A DNA stretch of 64,000 bases from contig CP136069.1 of assembly GCA_032622095.1 (NCBI GenBank), positions 2,825,462 to 2,889,461 on the forward strand, read 5' to 3'. This document shows, piece by piece, positions 45,531 through 56,679 of this stretch; position 1 is the stretch's first letter, and every line of letters begins with the position of its first letter. Source of the DNA: Siphonodentalium dalli (taxonomy: Eukaryota; Mollusca; Scaphopoda; Gadilida; Siphonodentaliidae). The notes below the pieces were generated by a model, which ran no database searches, was not told the DNA's origin, and worked only from the letters and a program-made list of their open reading frames with translations. The position numbers and the translations under genes were made by a program.

Positions 45531-46162
45531 TGTTTCTTAAAAACAGTTATCACAGCATGGGGAACCCTTTACCCAACAGAACGGCCCTGTGCCAATGCAT
45601 TCTCTTATATATGCGAGTCGACCATAGGTCGCCTCGCATATATAAGAGAATGCATTGGCTTAACACATTAAAAATTATAAAATTGTTAAAGAATGTAAGA
45701 AAAAGTGGTAAAAAGTGTTAAAAAAAGAGTGTTTTTAGGCCAATGCATTCTCTTATATATGCGAGGCGACCTATGGTCGACTCGCATATATACGAGAATG
45801 CATTGGCACAGGGCATAACTATAACCATCACAATGTGGTCAATGAGCCGGTTCCAATGATATCCATATTTGTATGGTTCTGTTGAGACAGACCGAAGATA
45901 TTTTAGGCTGTTGAAGCTTTATTTGGCCGGTTTGTTGGGTAAAGGGTTAAGCAACATGGGAGCAGGGACGGGGGTGTATTGTGGGGGGGGGTGTCTAAAT
46001 CCTACTAAGAAGTGAGAAGGGAGGCTCATATAGTCATGTTTTCGTTGATTTGAGTAACCAGGAATTTGAACTACTCATCAATAATGATTAGTGTAGAAAG
46101 GGGTTAATAAGATAACTACTCATCAATGAGTATTTAGTATAGAAAGGGTTAATATGGTAACT
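45531..46162. repeat. 630-bp segment, inserted copy with 26-bp flanking repeat
   Basis: The same segment as at 43484, a few percent diverged, between two copies of a 26-bp sequence (aaaacaacagattgaatgtt followed by tgctgt) ending at about 45532 and starting at about 46163. This is what insertion at a 26-bp stagger would leave. Confidence 0.85.
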
Positions 46163-46604
46163 AAAACAACAGATTGAATGTTTGCTGTGCACAATAAATG
46201 ATTATCAGTTGTGAAAAATTATAGTTGAATGTGCAAAAGATTGTATGGTTGTCATATTTTTACATATAGAACTTGTGTGAGTTTGGACAAGATAGTCACA
46301 TTCAAATGTTATGCGACCATTAACTGGACGTAAGTTAATTGTTTAGATTTATAAGGTAAATAATTTTTTGGCTTATAATACATGTATGTTGTCTTCAATA
46401 GGCTGTGATTGTTGGAATTTGTGCAGAATAAAAAACATGCCGACGTCATAAATATAGACGTGCCGTAATTAGCGAGAGTTTTGCATTACACGATGTGATA
46501 TTGCTGCGTTTGAGTATAACTGAGATATGAGATATGTCTTATCACTCCATGGTTCATATACTAAATATATTAACAGTCTGATTTGTCAAGGGTTTCCTTC
46601 CCCT

Positions 46605-47058
46605 TTAACCCTTTACCCAACAAAACGGCCAAAAACGCCCAAATAAAGCTTCAACAGCCTAAAATATCTTCGGTCTGTCTCAATAACACCATACAAATAT
46701 GGATATCATTGGAACCGGTTCATTGACCACATTGTGATGGTTACAGTTATGCCCTGTGCCAATGCATTCTCTTATATATGCGAGTCGACCATAGGTCGCC
46801 TCGCATATTTAAGAGAATGCATTGGCCTAAAAAAAATCTTTTTTTACCATTTTTTCTTACATTCTTTAACAATTTTATATTTTTTCTTACATTTTTTAAC
46901 CATTTTTATAATATTTTTCTACATTCTTTGACAATTTTATCATTTTTAATATGTGTTAAGCCAATGCATTCTCTTATGTATGCGAGACGACCTATGGTCG
47001 ACTCACATGTATAAGAGAATGCATTGGCACAGGGCCGTTCTGTTGGGTAAAGGGTTAA
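46605..47058. mobile_element. Family A TTAA element, extended spacer
   Basis: Full copy with TTAA at both ends, two hairpins, and an internal AT spacer expanded by repeats of tttttcttacatt. Confidence 0.85.
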
Positions 47059-47100
47059 GGGGGGGGGTGAAAATTAATTTTGATTTGTTATTATTACCAC

Positions 47101-47570
47101 TTGATTTTAGAGTTATCCATCTTTATCTGCAAGACTGTCCGTTTGACCTCGTGTTTCTGGCCCAGAAACAATTGAAATAACAAACTTCAAAATTCGATAT
47201 CTTATCAATCTGAGCTTTGATGGGTAGGTTCCTCGACTCGAATCAAATATTTTTTACCCCCGAAGCCAAAGAAATAGTAATTTAGGAGCATCTGATCGGA
47301 CGGAGTACCTTTAACAAAAAGGAGTTGCATGACATCACTATAATGTCAAACGGTGATGTTGTTCATGGCGTTATTCTGTTGGTGTTTGATTGTTATATAG
47401 TTTTAACATATGGGAGTTATAGTTTCATGACAACACTCCGATGTCGAATGTTTATGTTTTTCATGGCTTCTTTCTGTTGACATTATTTATGTGCTTTTAA
47501 CATATGGGAGATATAGTTTCATGACGTCACTGCGATGTCGAACGCTGATATTGTTCATTCTTTGCTGCAG
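47101..47570. repeat. Family I fragment and ~112-bp tandem repeat
   Basis: 47105-47313 is family I reversed (gaagccaaagaaatagtaat). 47325-47570 holds about two and a half units with acatatgggagttatagttt catgac and cgatgtcgaa; the last unit overlaps the end of the minus-strand terminal exon. Confidence 0.65.
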
Positions 47571-47732
47571 AACATAGTGAGCGTAGTCCCGCCTTTGGGC
47601 AGTCTCGGGTATATTCAGAGAGGATTCTTCATCCACTGGAGTACGACGAGATGTCATTCCAGACCCTGGTTTGACCTTCACCTTGTTGGGAGTGGTCTTT
47701 GGTCGTCCGAAAGCATTTAGACTTTCTTCTCC
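47487..47732 (-). CDS. Minus-strand gene, terminal exon
   Basis: After acceptor aatattccag the frame continues from phase 0: GEESLNAFGRPKTTPNKVKV, then KPGSGMTSRRTPVDEESS, NIPETAQRRDYAHY and on to a stop at 47487. The first ~55 residues look like a disordered basic tail. The last ~28 residues overlap a tandem repeat (47330-47560), so either the repeat was captured as coding sequence or an unrecognised weak donor ends the exon near DYAHY. An opposite-strand frame over the same bases has an acceptor-like ctttgctgcag but no partner exons. Confidence 0.6.
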   Translation of the reverse strand, partial: GEESLNAFGRPKTTPNKVKVKPGSGMTSRRTPVDEESSLNIPETAQRRDYAHYVLQQRMNNISVRHRSDVMKLYLPYVKST

Positions 47733-47833
47733 CTGGAATATTGGTGAAATATTATTAGCTAAAAATCATGAAGCAGGGATTTTGTTCTGGGAGGGTTGTA
47801 TAAACTAACAAGGATCAGCGCTGTTTTGATCCC

Positions 47834-48140
47834 TAATGGAACCCCTGAGAGAGAACAATGCACTGATGACTGTCGTCTGCTTGGGTCTGTGTGGGGCTCC
47901 ATACAGACGGGAGTGTTATTTTTTACCCTTTCAAGATGGGAGCTGTGATAGTGCAGCATTAAAGGGAGCCTCGCATATATAAGAGAATGCACTTGCCTAT
48001 ATAACAATATTTATCTTGACCTTGTAAGTCAGTGTATTCTCTTATATATGTGCATATATAAGACAGTCGCATATATAAGAGAATGCATTGGCACAGGGTT
48101 TTCGCAAAATTTCAGGAAGCTCCAGTCATGAAAAGATTAA
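47834..48140. mobile_element. Satellite-related hairpin and a family H element
   Basis: 47834-47911 (gaacaatgcactgatgactg tcgtctgcttggg, ggggctccata) matches the 94-bp satellite core in reverse. 47927-48140 is a family H element with gtgcagcatta and gaagctccagtcatgaaa. Confidence 0.7.
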
Positions 48141-48387
48141 ATGTGTGTTTGGGTTAAAGGAGTTCTGTGAAGTTGGACAGCAAACTAAATTGTGAATTTA
48201 AGTTGACATTTTGTTGCAATTGAGTTTATGGTACCTATACATGCAGTGTCAGATGACAACATCCTTAAATTAACCCTTTAAATTGTCAAAAATAAGCATA
48301 ATTATGATTCCTTGATTTTATCTACTTGTACATTTGTATTAGAATAGATATTCATAATTATTGACTTATTTATTAAATACTATTAGA

Positions 48388-48567
48388 TACAGTAATGCCC
48401 TAAGTAATCGACTCCTTAACCACATCAGAGTTATGGGTAACTTTTCAGATTTAGTCGGAAATACGGCTTGTTGAATGGCAACAAGCCATATTTCCGACTA
48501 AATCATGAAAAGTTATCCATAATTCTGCTGTGGTTAAGGAGTCAATTACTTAGGGCATTACTGTAGT
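48388..48567. mobile_element. Family D TA element, compact palindrome
   Basis: TA-cagtaatgccctaagtaatc to gggcattactg-TA, a 176-bp foldback with gatttagtcggaaata arms. TA flanks and CAGT ends fit Tc1/mariner-type MITEs. 48570-49200 shows nothing recognised. Confidence 0.88.
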
Positions 48568-49207
48568 CACAGTGTTTTGAGGGATTGATATTTCCCCTAG
48601 CGGCCTTCGGGGTACCAGACCTGTTAAGATTTGAAAATGGACATCCCGGAAATTTTTGCGGGAGGTATGCCAAATATCCTCATGAGTGGCATGTTAAAAA
48701 AACCCATTTAATTCTAATTCTAATATTACTCCGACGCCTTCAATTTACTGAAGATTAAACGGAGGTCCAGGTAGCTACCGTGGTCGAGTAACTTTATAAA
48801 CCCTGTGGTGACTCCAGTTTCTTATATTTATCGATAAATTTCAGTTTGTTTCGTTTGTGTCGGTTCAACTTATTTAATCAGGGATCACATAAAAATTACA
48901 CATGACTCAGCCCCGAAATTAAGGGGTAAATTTAATTCTGTGGCATTATAGATTCCATATGCATTGCTTATTGCTGTGGCCAATTTTGATGACTGCACAC
49001 GTAGATCATGGGAAGAACATCTATAGCTGTCGTCGCTCTGTTTATAATACCAAATAGCACTAAAACATGGTACTAAAAGGGTACGAATACTAACGGGACA
49101 CATACAACATAAAATTACAAATACTAATGGGACACATACAACATAAAATTAAAGAAATATGAATCTCACAGAGACGGTGTCTATACTCAATATGTAAGAA
49201 TGCTTAC

Positions 49208-49216
49208 CATTTCCTT
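49208..49216 (-). CDS. Possible 9-nt microexon
   Basis: A strong donor (AAATG|gtaagc) is preceded by AAGGAAATG, an AG, and a long pyrimidine tract (ctctctctctctgcttctgg) ending some 8 bases upstream. It would add KEM in frame between exon 5 and the terminal exon. Skipping it also keeps frame. The evidence is splice sites alone. Confidence 0.35.
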
Positions 49217-49483
49217 CTTTAAAACCAGAAGCAGAGAGAGAGAGAAAGGAATATGTCAGTGATGATGTAGCTCAATATTGATAACTCAAATATTTGTCAA
49301 TATTGATTAAAGTTTTGAATATGAAGCCTTTTGTTAAGAATAAGAAATTCTAGTATCATGTACCTGGTATTGTGTAATAAATAAATACATACATACAAAC
49401 GTCCAGTGTAAGAAATGTTTAACTGTCAAGTAACATGGGACTTACATTTAAAAAAAAAGAGGCCAATCACAATCGACAGATGC

Positions 49484-49744
49484 TTAACCCTTTGAGTGCC
49501 AGGTCGATTTTTGTATCAACCCATATACCCTGTGCCAATGCATTCTCTTATATATGCGAGTCGACCATAGGTCGCCTCGCATATATAAGAGAATGCATTG
49601 GCCTAACAATTTTTCATCATTTGTTATTATTTTTTACAATTTTAATAATTTTAAAAAAAATTTATTTTTTATTTTTTTTAGGGCCGATTTTACAGACCGT
49701 AAATTAGGGCCGATGAGATCGGCCCCTGGCACTGAAAGGGTTAA
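49484..49744. mobile_element. Family A2 TTAA element
   Basis: ttaaccctttgagtgccagg to ctggcactgaaagggttaa with one 62-bp hairpin; a compact version of the element at 17507. Confidence 0.85.
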
Positions 49745-49805
49745 ACCATACAGTCATTTATGGGTTAAGCATAAGAGGTGTGGGGAGGGGTGGTCCATCA
49801 TTTAC

Positions 49806-50060
49806 TTCTGACCTGTGTTGCTATGGTTACTTACCTGTGTTGCTATGGTTATTTACCTGTGTTGTTATGGTTACTGATCTGTGGCCCTATGGTTACTGAC
49901 ATGTTTTTATGATTACTGACACATGTTTTTATGGTTACTGACACATGTTAATATGGTTAATGACACATGTTGATATGGTTACTGATCTGCATCACTATGG
50001 TTACTGAAATGTGTTTTTATGGTTACTGACACATGTTGCTATGGTTACTAACCTGTGTTG
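49806..50060. repeat. ~22-bp array made of splice-donor-like units
   Basis: About 11 units of cctgtgttgctatggttact. On the minus strand each reads like caacacag|gtaagtaaccat, i.e. the donor of exon 5 plus ~12 intron bases. Several units have better consensus (CAG|GTAAGT) than the real donor CAG|GTTAGT. Confidence 0.8.
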
Positions 50061-50131
50061 CAAGGGAGATGTGATGCCAGGTTTTAGCTTTCTCTGTCTG
50101 CATTTTGAATTCCTCATCCACCTCAGATTTA
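50053..50131 (-). CDS. Minus-strand gene, exon 5 in window
   Basis: The exon is 79 nt, phase 2 to 0, with acceptor ctctttatttccag and donor ACACAG|gttagt. It encodes KSEVDEEFKMQTEKAKTWHH followed by ISLATQ, a charged helix. The donor is the first unit of a ~22-bp tandem array (49806-50060) in which caacacag|gtaagtaacc-like units repeat, so many consensus-like donors follow the real one. Confidence 0.78.
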
Positions 50132-50268
50132 CTGGAAATAAAGAGAGGAATTTAGTATTCGTAATTTGTCATTTCTGCAGAGAGTACAATTTATACATGG
50201 CATGTTGGTTTAAATAGTTACAATACTGTTTGTCTTCATTCTAACGTCCAATTACCCTCAGGTAGTTG

Positions 50269-50695
50269 CAAGCCTTCAAATAGAATGAGGTCCCCAGAGG
50301 GTGAATTTAGTGATGCTATCCCGCACAGTGGGCTAGCATTACCAAATTCACCCTCTGGAGACCTCATTCTGCTTAGGCCTCATCTTCTGGGAAGTATCTA
50401 TAGTATCAAATTAAGATTGTTTTTAGTTACATTTCCCTTTTAGGAAGTTTCTATATTCCCTAATTTGCAGAAGATAAAATTCATAATTGAGGTGCCCAAT
50501 GGGTGAACATCACCAACTTCAACTGGGGAATTTCAATCTGATCCTAGGTCTGCCATATCAGTTGACGGCCTAAGCAGAATGAGGTCCCCGGAGGGTGAAT
50601 TTAGTGATGCTAGCCCGCTATGCGGGATAGCGTCACTAAATTCACCCTCTGGAGACCTCATTTTGCAAATGACAGACACGATATTTGCAGGCTTG
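50269..50695. mobile_element. Family B foldback element, perfect 8-bp target duplication
   Basis: caagccttcaaatagaatga to atatttgcaggcttg, flanked on both sides by ggtagttg. It is the cleanest evidence for the family's target length. Confidence 0.9.
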
Positions 50696-50815
50696 GGTAG
50701 TTGCATATTCTGAACATTTTACTTCCGTAGTATATTATAATAATACTATAAAGTTATTATAAAATGTTGTGTACAGTATGTGTTTTTACAAGTCCAGATT
50801 TTGTGGTGAAAAGTC

Positions 50816-52287
50816 ATATTTATCGATCTATTTTGGTATTGCAAATAATATTATGTGCGAACCGCCACGTGGCTTTAAACAGACAAGTCTCATTCGATCT
50901 TTAAAATGTTGTGCACGTAATAGCTATTTATAAATATTTGTCGCACAAAAGTGAGACAAACGCTCTTTATTGCTACCATATCGGGAATAAACTAACAAGG
51001 ACTAAAACACACCGAATTCGATCACTTGAAATAATTATGTTACAATGTTAACCTCTGTATATAACCAAACAAACATATTTAGAGGTCAACTTTCCAACAC
51101 CATGCATGTTTTCTTCCGAATAACGATTAGATAGGAATACCGGTATGTGATATAATTTATACTGCGACCCACCGAGAACTACAAGTGCACGCCCTCGCCA
51201 AAAGTTGCAATTTCACATCAAACGATGCCGCCCGACACGCACTCGTGAGCTCAATGAATGTTCACGTAACAAAATCAAAGACTGATTTGACAACGTTGTG
51301 TCTTTCAATGTTTGGTGTTTTGTGTGTGTCTTTTGTCGCGCACATTGGTGATGATAACAACTTTACATGTGCCACGCTTTCTTAGTTATACATTTTATTC
51401 CCACCGACAAGAAATCTTCAGGCGCAAATGTTTGTAAATTGCTTTACTATTCACGCATGCGTACAATCATACGTCTTGGCGACAATATACTATTTACGCG
51501 CCGATTATGTTTGGCTTATGAACAAAACTATAGATTTGAACGAATATCAATATTTCTGCAATGATCGCCGCCCTGGCCTCTAAGACTAAAATTGGACTCA
51601 GTGTTACTAATGTACCGTCCCCGCTGGTTTCGACCAAATTCAGATAAATGGAGGATTTACTTTTCCCATTTTATAAGAAATTTAGATTTCGGAAACACAA
51701 ACAAAACAAAAAATTCCGCATGAGTGGAAACCGATATAGGAATCGGGTGCGTAAATCATTTGACGATATGTAAGATAGATGCTAACAACAAAACTATTAC
51801 TCCACAGTGTTTTTGCATAATCCAGTCGCCGTAAGCAACTATAGCTGAGTTCAAAAACCGCCAACGTGATTAAACGTGATGTACGTGTACATTTGTAATA
51901 TGTTACATGTAAACCCGACATGTTCATATGTAATCCGATTGCATTATTATTCATTTATATTCATTACGTATACATAATTACGTGCAGCTTACAGGTATTC
52001 ATTCAATACAAAAGTTATTCATAATCATTTACCTACCGTGTGACGCCTTGTTTCAGTCGTGTTCTCTCCGCGGTGGAGGGCCGTTAGCGGTAATTTGAAC
52101 GCGGTAACGAACACCAATAACGCGGTGACCTGCGGTAACCAACGGTAAAAATACCGTACCAGTACCGCGGGTCAACCGCCCTCCGTCGCGGTACAGAATG
52201 ATAACCGCGGTAGTTTGGTGGTATCACCGCGGTAAGTACCGGCCCATAACCTTGTTAAACAGGTCGCTTACTGAGAGCATAGCTGTA
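50816..52287. mobile_element. 5'-truncated copy of the 2.5-kb CAGC element
   Basis: From tttatcgatctattttggta on, it follows 9110-10634 closely with small indels and ends gagagcatagctg-TA. The left ~970 bp are missing. The 103-codon frame of the other copy is broken here. Confidence 0.85.
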
Positions 52288-52379
52288 TGTACATGTTGCA
52301 CATCTTCAATATATGGGCAACAATATTCTGAACTTTCAAATCTCTGGGATGAAATATGTAAGAGGAGATGATTACACCA

Positions 52380-52580
52380 TGAAGTTACTCAAAAGTGTGA
52401 CGGACGGACGGACGGTCATTCGGCTAGACTGACGGACAGCTAGACGAACGGATGTACGGCTAAACGGACAGACGGACGGAGCCTGTTTCTATAGACAATA
52501 ACACTTTCATGACAGGAGCTGCGCTGGTGCAGCATTAAAGATCATGTGCCAGTGCAAGCTGCCACCTGTATGGGGCTCCC
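52380..52580. repeat. gacggacg run and family H/C fragments
   Basis: 52395-52485 is rich in acggacggacgg. 52505-52560 is a family H end (tttcatgacaggagctgcgc tggtgcagcatta). A C-type end adjoins the exon 4 donor. Confidence 0.5.
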
Positions 52581-52583
52581 TAC

Positions 52584-52660
52584 CTTCTCGCTAGTTTTAT
52601 TTTCTCTTTCATTTCATTGGCCGGCTCCAAACTGCTCAACCATGGTGTACTCATTCTCAA
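52584..52660 (-). CDS. Minus-strand gene, exon 4 in window
   Basis: The exon is 77 nt, phase 0 to 2, with acceptor gtggtttcttacag and donor GAGAAG|gtaggg. It encodes LRMSTPWLSSLEPANEMKEK followed by IKLAR and a split Ser. A short hairpin repeat (gctccctacc side) begins immediately in the following intron. Confidence 0.75.
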
Positions 52661-52749
52661 CTGTAAGAAACCACAACATCAGGTAACCATAGCAACATCA
52701 GGTAATAGTGAGTATCACAACAAATTAAAGCCTAATAAAATTAAAAATA

Positions 52750-52935
52750 AATTTTAAAATAACTTACATTATAACTTGTGTGCATTCTTATAATAAATTA
52801 TTGATTTGTGTGTGTTCTTATAATAAATTACATTACCAATTGATTTGTGTGCGTTCTTATAATAAATTACATTATCAATTGATTGTGTGCGTTCTTATAA
52901 TAAATTACATTATCAATTGATTTATGTGTGTTCTT
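52750..52935. repeat. ~43-bp tandem repeat
   Basis: Four units of attgatttgtgtgcgttctt ataataaattacattatca. Confidence 0.85.
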
Positions 52936-53036
52936 TTATTTAATTTGTCGATAGCTACATTTAAAACAATGATATTTCCACCGAATGACTGACAAATTGC
53001 TTTTATCATGTGGTAGTTGTTCCCGAAATGCCGTTT

Positions 53037-54077
53037 TTACAACCACACCCCTTCTACAACCATGACCCTTCTACAACCACGCCCCTTCTAGAACCATGCC
53101 CCTTCTAGAACCATGCCCCTTCTACAACCACGCTCTTTCTACAACCACGCCCCTTCTACAACCACGCCCCTTCTACAACCACGCCCCTTCTACAACCATG
53201 GCCCTTCTACGGACACGCCCATTCTACAACCATGCCCCTTCTACAACCACACCCCTTCTACAACCACACCCCTTCTACAACCATGCCCCTTCTACAACCA
53301 TGCCCCTTATACAGATACGACCCTTCTACAACCACATCCCTTCTACAACCACGCCCCTTCTACAACCACGCCCCTTCTACAACCATGCTCTTTCTACAAC
53401 CATGCCCCTTATACAGACGCGCCCCGTATACAGACACACCCCTTCTACAGCCACGCCCCTTCTACAACCACGTCCCTTCTACAACCATGCCCCTTCTACA
53501 ACCAGGCCCCTTCTACAACCATGCCCCTTCTACAACCACAACCCTTCTACAACCATGCCATTCTACAACCACGTCCCTTCTACAACCACGCCCCTTCTAC
53601 AACCAGACCCCTTCTACAACCATGACCATTCTACAACCACGCCCCTTCTGCAACCACGCCCCTTCTACAACCATGTCCCTTCTACAACCATGACCCTTCT
53701 ACAACCATGACCCTTCTACAACCACGCCCCTTCTACAACCACGCTCTTTCTACAACCATGCCCCTTCTACAACCATGCCCCTTCTAGCACCATGCCCCTT
53801 CTACAACCATGCCCCTTCTACAACCACGCTCTTTCTACAACCACGCCCCTTCTACAACCACGCCCCTTCTACAAACATGCCCCTTCTACAACCATGCCCC
53901 TTCTACAACCATGCCCCTTCTACAACCACGCCCCTTCTACAGCCACCCCCTTCTACAACCACGTCCCTTCTACAACCACGCCCCTTCTACAACCATACCC
54001 CTTCTAGCACCATGCCCCTTCTACAACCATGCCCCTTCTACAGCCACCCCCTTCTACAGCCACGCCCCTTCTACAAC
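53037..54077. repeat. 17-bp minisatellite, about 61 units
   Basis: The unit is ccccttctacaaccacg (or catg), with variants ctctttct, agaacc, cagatac. The period is not a multiple of 3, so all three + frames look open with LLQP/FYNH/STT repeats; these are not genes. It lies in the intron just past exon 3 of the minus-strand gene. Confidence 0.95.
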
Positions 54078-54127
54078 TTTTTGGTGTGATTTCTTGGTTA
54101 CATCAATGGCCATGGTGACTATATTAC

Positions 54128-54199
54128 CTGATTTCTTGGCAGAATAAGAGGTGTGAGTGATGGCAGTTTTCCAATATCGATGCTGAATCGAGCTGATGA
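54128..54199 (-). CDS. Minus-strand gene, exon 3 in window
   Basis: The exon is 24 codons, phase 0 to 0, with acceptor gattttactttcag and donor AATCAG|gtaata. It encodes SSARFSIDIGKLPSLTPLIL followed by PRNQ. The intron after it holds the 17-bp minisatellite, which starts 50 bp from this donor. Confidence 0.72.
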
Positions 54200-54228
54200 C
54201 TGAAAGTAAAATCAACACATATCGTTAT

Positions 54229-54669
54229 AAAGCCTGCAAATAGCGTGTCTGTCATTTGCAGAATGAGGTCCCCAGAGGGTGAATTTAGTTACGCTATCCC
54301 ACATAGCGGGCTAGCATCACTAAATTCACCCTCTGGAGACCTCATTCTGCTAAAGCCCTCAACTGCTATGGCAGACCTAGGATCAGATTGAAGTTCCCCA
54401 GTTGAAGTTGGTGATGTTCACCCATTGGGCACCTCAATTATGCATTTTATCTGCTGCAAATTAGGGGATATAGAAACTTCCCAGAAGGGAAAACTAAAAA
54501 CAATGTTAATTTGATACTGTAGATACTTCCCAGAAGATGAGGCCTAAGCAGAATGAGGTCTCCAGAGGGTGAATTTGGTTATGCTAGCCCGCTATACGGG
54601 ATAGCATCACTAAATTCACCCTCTGCGGACCTCATTCTGCAAATGACAAACACGCTATTTGCAGGCTTG
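54229..54669. mobile_element. Family B element with a 14-bp flanking duplication
   Basis: aagcctgcaaatagcgtgtc to ctatttgcaggcttg. The flanks cacatatcgttata and cacatatcattata are longer than the family's usual octamer. Confidence 0.8.
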
Positions 54670-54686
54670 CACATATCATTATAATA

Positions 54687-54910
54687 TTAACCCTTTCAGT
54701 GCCAAGTCCAATTTTTGTATCAAACCATATTTCCTTGATCATTTTTCAAATTTATTGATTATAATAATGTGATACATTGATGGAAAGAGCTCTAAGAGCT
54801 CTAAGAGCTCTTTCTATCAATGTATCACATAATTATAATCAATAAATTTGAAAAATGATCAAGGAAATATGGGTTGATACAAAAATCGGACTTGGCACTG
54901 AAAGGGTTAA
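54687..54910. mobile_element. Family E TTAA palindrome
   Basis: ttaaccctttcagtgccaag to cttggcactgaaagggttaa with centre agagctctaagagctct. Confidence 0.9.
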
Positions 54911-55047
54911 ATAGATCTCGGCATATTATCAAGTTCAGTTGAAGCTCGCTGGATCAACAAGTGGATAGTGATAATAGATTTATTATTCAATTCAAAACAA
55001 CCCTATTGTACATGTTATGGCATAAACTTATGTCAGGAGGCAGTACA

Positions 55048-55252
55048 TTAACCATTTCAGTGCCAAGTCCGATTTTTGTATCAACCCATATTTCCTTGAT
55101 CATTTTTCAAATTTATTGATTATAATAATGTGATACATTACTCTTAGAGCTCTTTCCATCAATGTATCACATTATTGTAATTAATAAATTTGAAAAATGA
55201 TCAAGGAAATATGGATTGATACAAAAATCTGACTTGGCACTGAAAGAGTTAA
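55048..55252. mobile_element. Family E TTAA palindrome, slightly decayed
   Basis: ttaaccatttcagtgccaag to cttggcactgaaagagttaa; the centre is shortened. 55255-55785 shows nothing recognised. Confidence 0.88.
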
Positions 55253-55794
55253 AACAAATCTGGAATGAATAAGTTCTAACCTGGGATTTTTGGAAATATT
55301 CCAAGCAGAAATTCCAAAATTGTTTCCAGACCAGCCTAAGCAACTTTTAAAAATTAAATCTAAAATAGAACTTGAATAGTTAATTAGGCGATAAACTTAC
55401 TCCGTCGAATTAGATATTTGGGGATTGAACCATGAAAACAGTTTGTGAACAAACCGGCTTGCTGAATCCCCGATTATCCAACAAAACCGGGTAATTCAAT
55501 CCGTCTGATTGGTCAACAAATTTTAAAGAAACCGCATGAAAAGCATTTTTTTTATCGACATTACATGCTTTTATTGACCAATCAGAAATAGTGTTATATA
55601 GTTAAGCCTTCGGGCCGTCAGCCAGCATTTCATTATAACTTTTAACTGTCATCCTGTGATGTTAGTAGGTGTGATTTTAGCTAACCCTACATGATGTGTT
55701 ACCTTGTCAGACACCCACTTACCACTTACCCATAAAACATGAAAAGCACTTTGTTATGACATTACATGCATTTGTAGTGAGATATCCTTGTATT

Positions 55795-56207
55795 CAAGTC
55801 TGCAAATAGCATGTCTGTCATTTGCAGAATGAGGTCCCCCAGAGGGTGAATGTAGTGACGCTATCCCGCACAGCAGGATAGCATCACTAAATTCACCCTC
55901 TGGGGACCTCATTCTGCTTAGGTCTTCAACTGCTATGGTAGATTTAGGATCACCCATTGGGCACCTCGATTATGAATTTTACCTTCTGCATATTAGGGGA
56001 TAAAGAAACTTCCCAGATGGGGAAAACGTAACTAAAAACAATGTTAATTTGATACTATAGATACTTCCCAGAAGATGAGGCCTAAGCAGAATGAGGTCTC
56101 CAGAGGGTGAATTTGGTGATGCTAGCCCACTGTGCGGGATAGCATTAATAAATTCACCCCCTGGGGACCTCATTCTGCAAATGACAGGCACGCTATTTGC
56201 AGGCTTG
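55795..56207. mobile_element. Family B foldback element, perfect 8-bp duplication
   Basis: caagtctgcaaatagcatgt to ctatttgcaggcttg, flanked by cttgtatt on both sides. Confidence 0.9.
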
Positions 56208-56289
56208 CTTGTATTCAGTGATAAAATGTATGAATACGTTCCATGTGGTTACTCGAAACAGCACCAGAACTACATGTACATCCTGTTAA

Positions 56290-56670
56290 CCACGTCTATA
56301 ATAAACAACATTCCAGTTGACTCGATTACATGACTATGGCAGGGCGGTGACATCCTGTTAACCACGTCTATAACAAACAACATTCGGACAATTTGCGGTT
56401 ATAAGATGGATAACTCGAAAATCAAGTGGTTACTATTAACAATAGTAACCACTTGATTTTAGAGTTATCCATCTTTCACCCACAATTTGTCTTTTGAGCA
56501 CGTGGAAGTGGACCACATCTTCAAAAATTAACAAACTTCAAAAATCGATATCTAATCACTCTGAGCTTTGAAGGGTGGGTTCCTCGACTCGAATCAAATA
56601 TTATTTTACCCCCGAAGCCAAAGAAATAGTAATTTAGGGGTGCTTAATCGGATTGAGTACCTTTAAATTA
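56290..56670. mobile_element. Short direct repeat and family I element
   Basis: gttaaccacgtctataa..aac occurs twice near 56285 and 56354. 56395-56668 is family I, with a hairpin taaccacttgattt and the end ggattgagtacctttaa. Confidence 0.6.
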
Positions 56671-56679
56671 CAATCTATT

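Noticed and set aside
47535-47720. Plus-strand 61-codon frame with an acceptor-like ctttgctgcag
   Set aside because: No matching donor or partner exon on this strand; the minus-strand reading fits phase with upstream exons.
53096-54147. Frames up to 204 codons with Pro/Tyr/Asn/Thr-rich repeats
   Set aside because: They come from a 17-bp minisatellite open in all three frames; nothing outside the array is coding-like.
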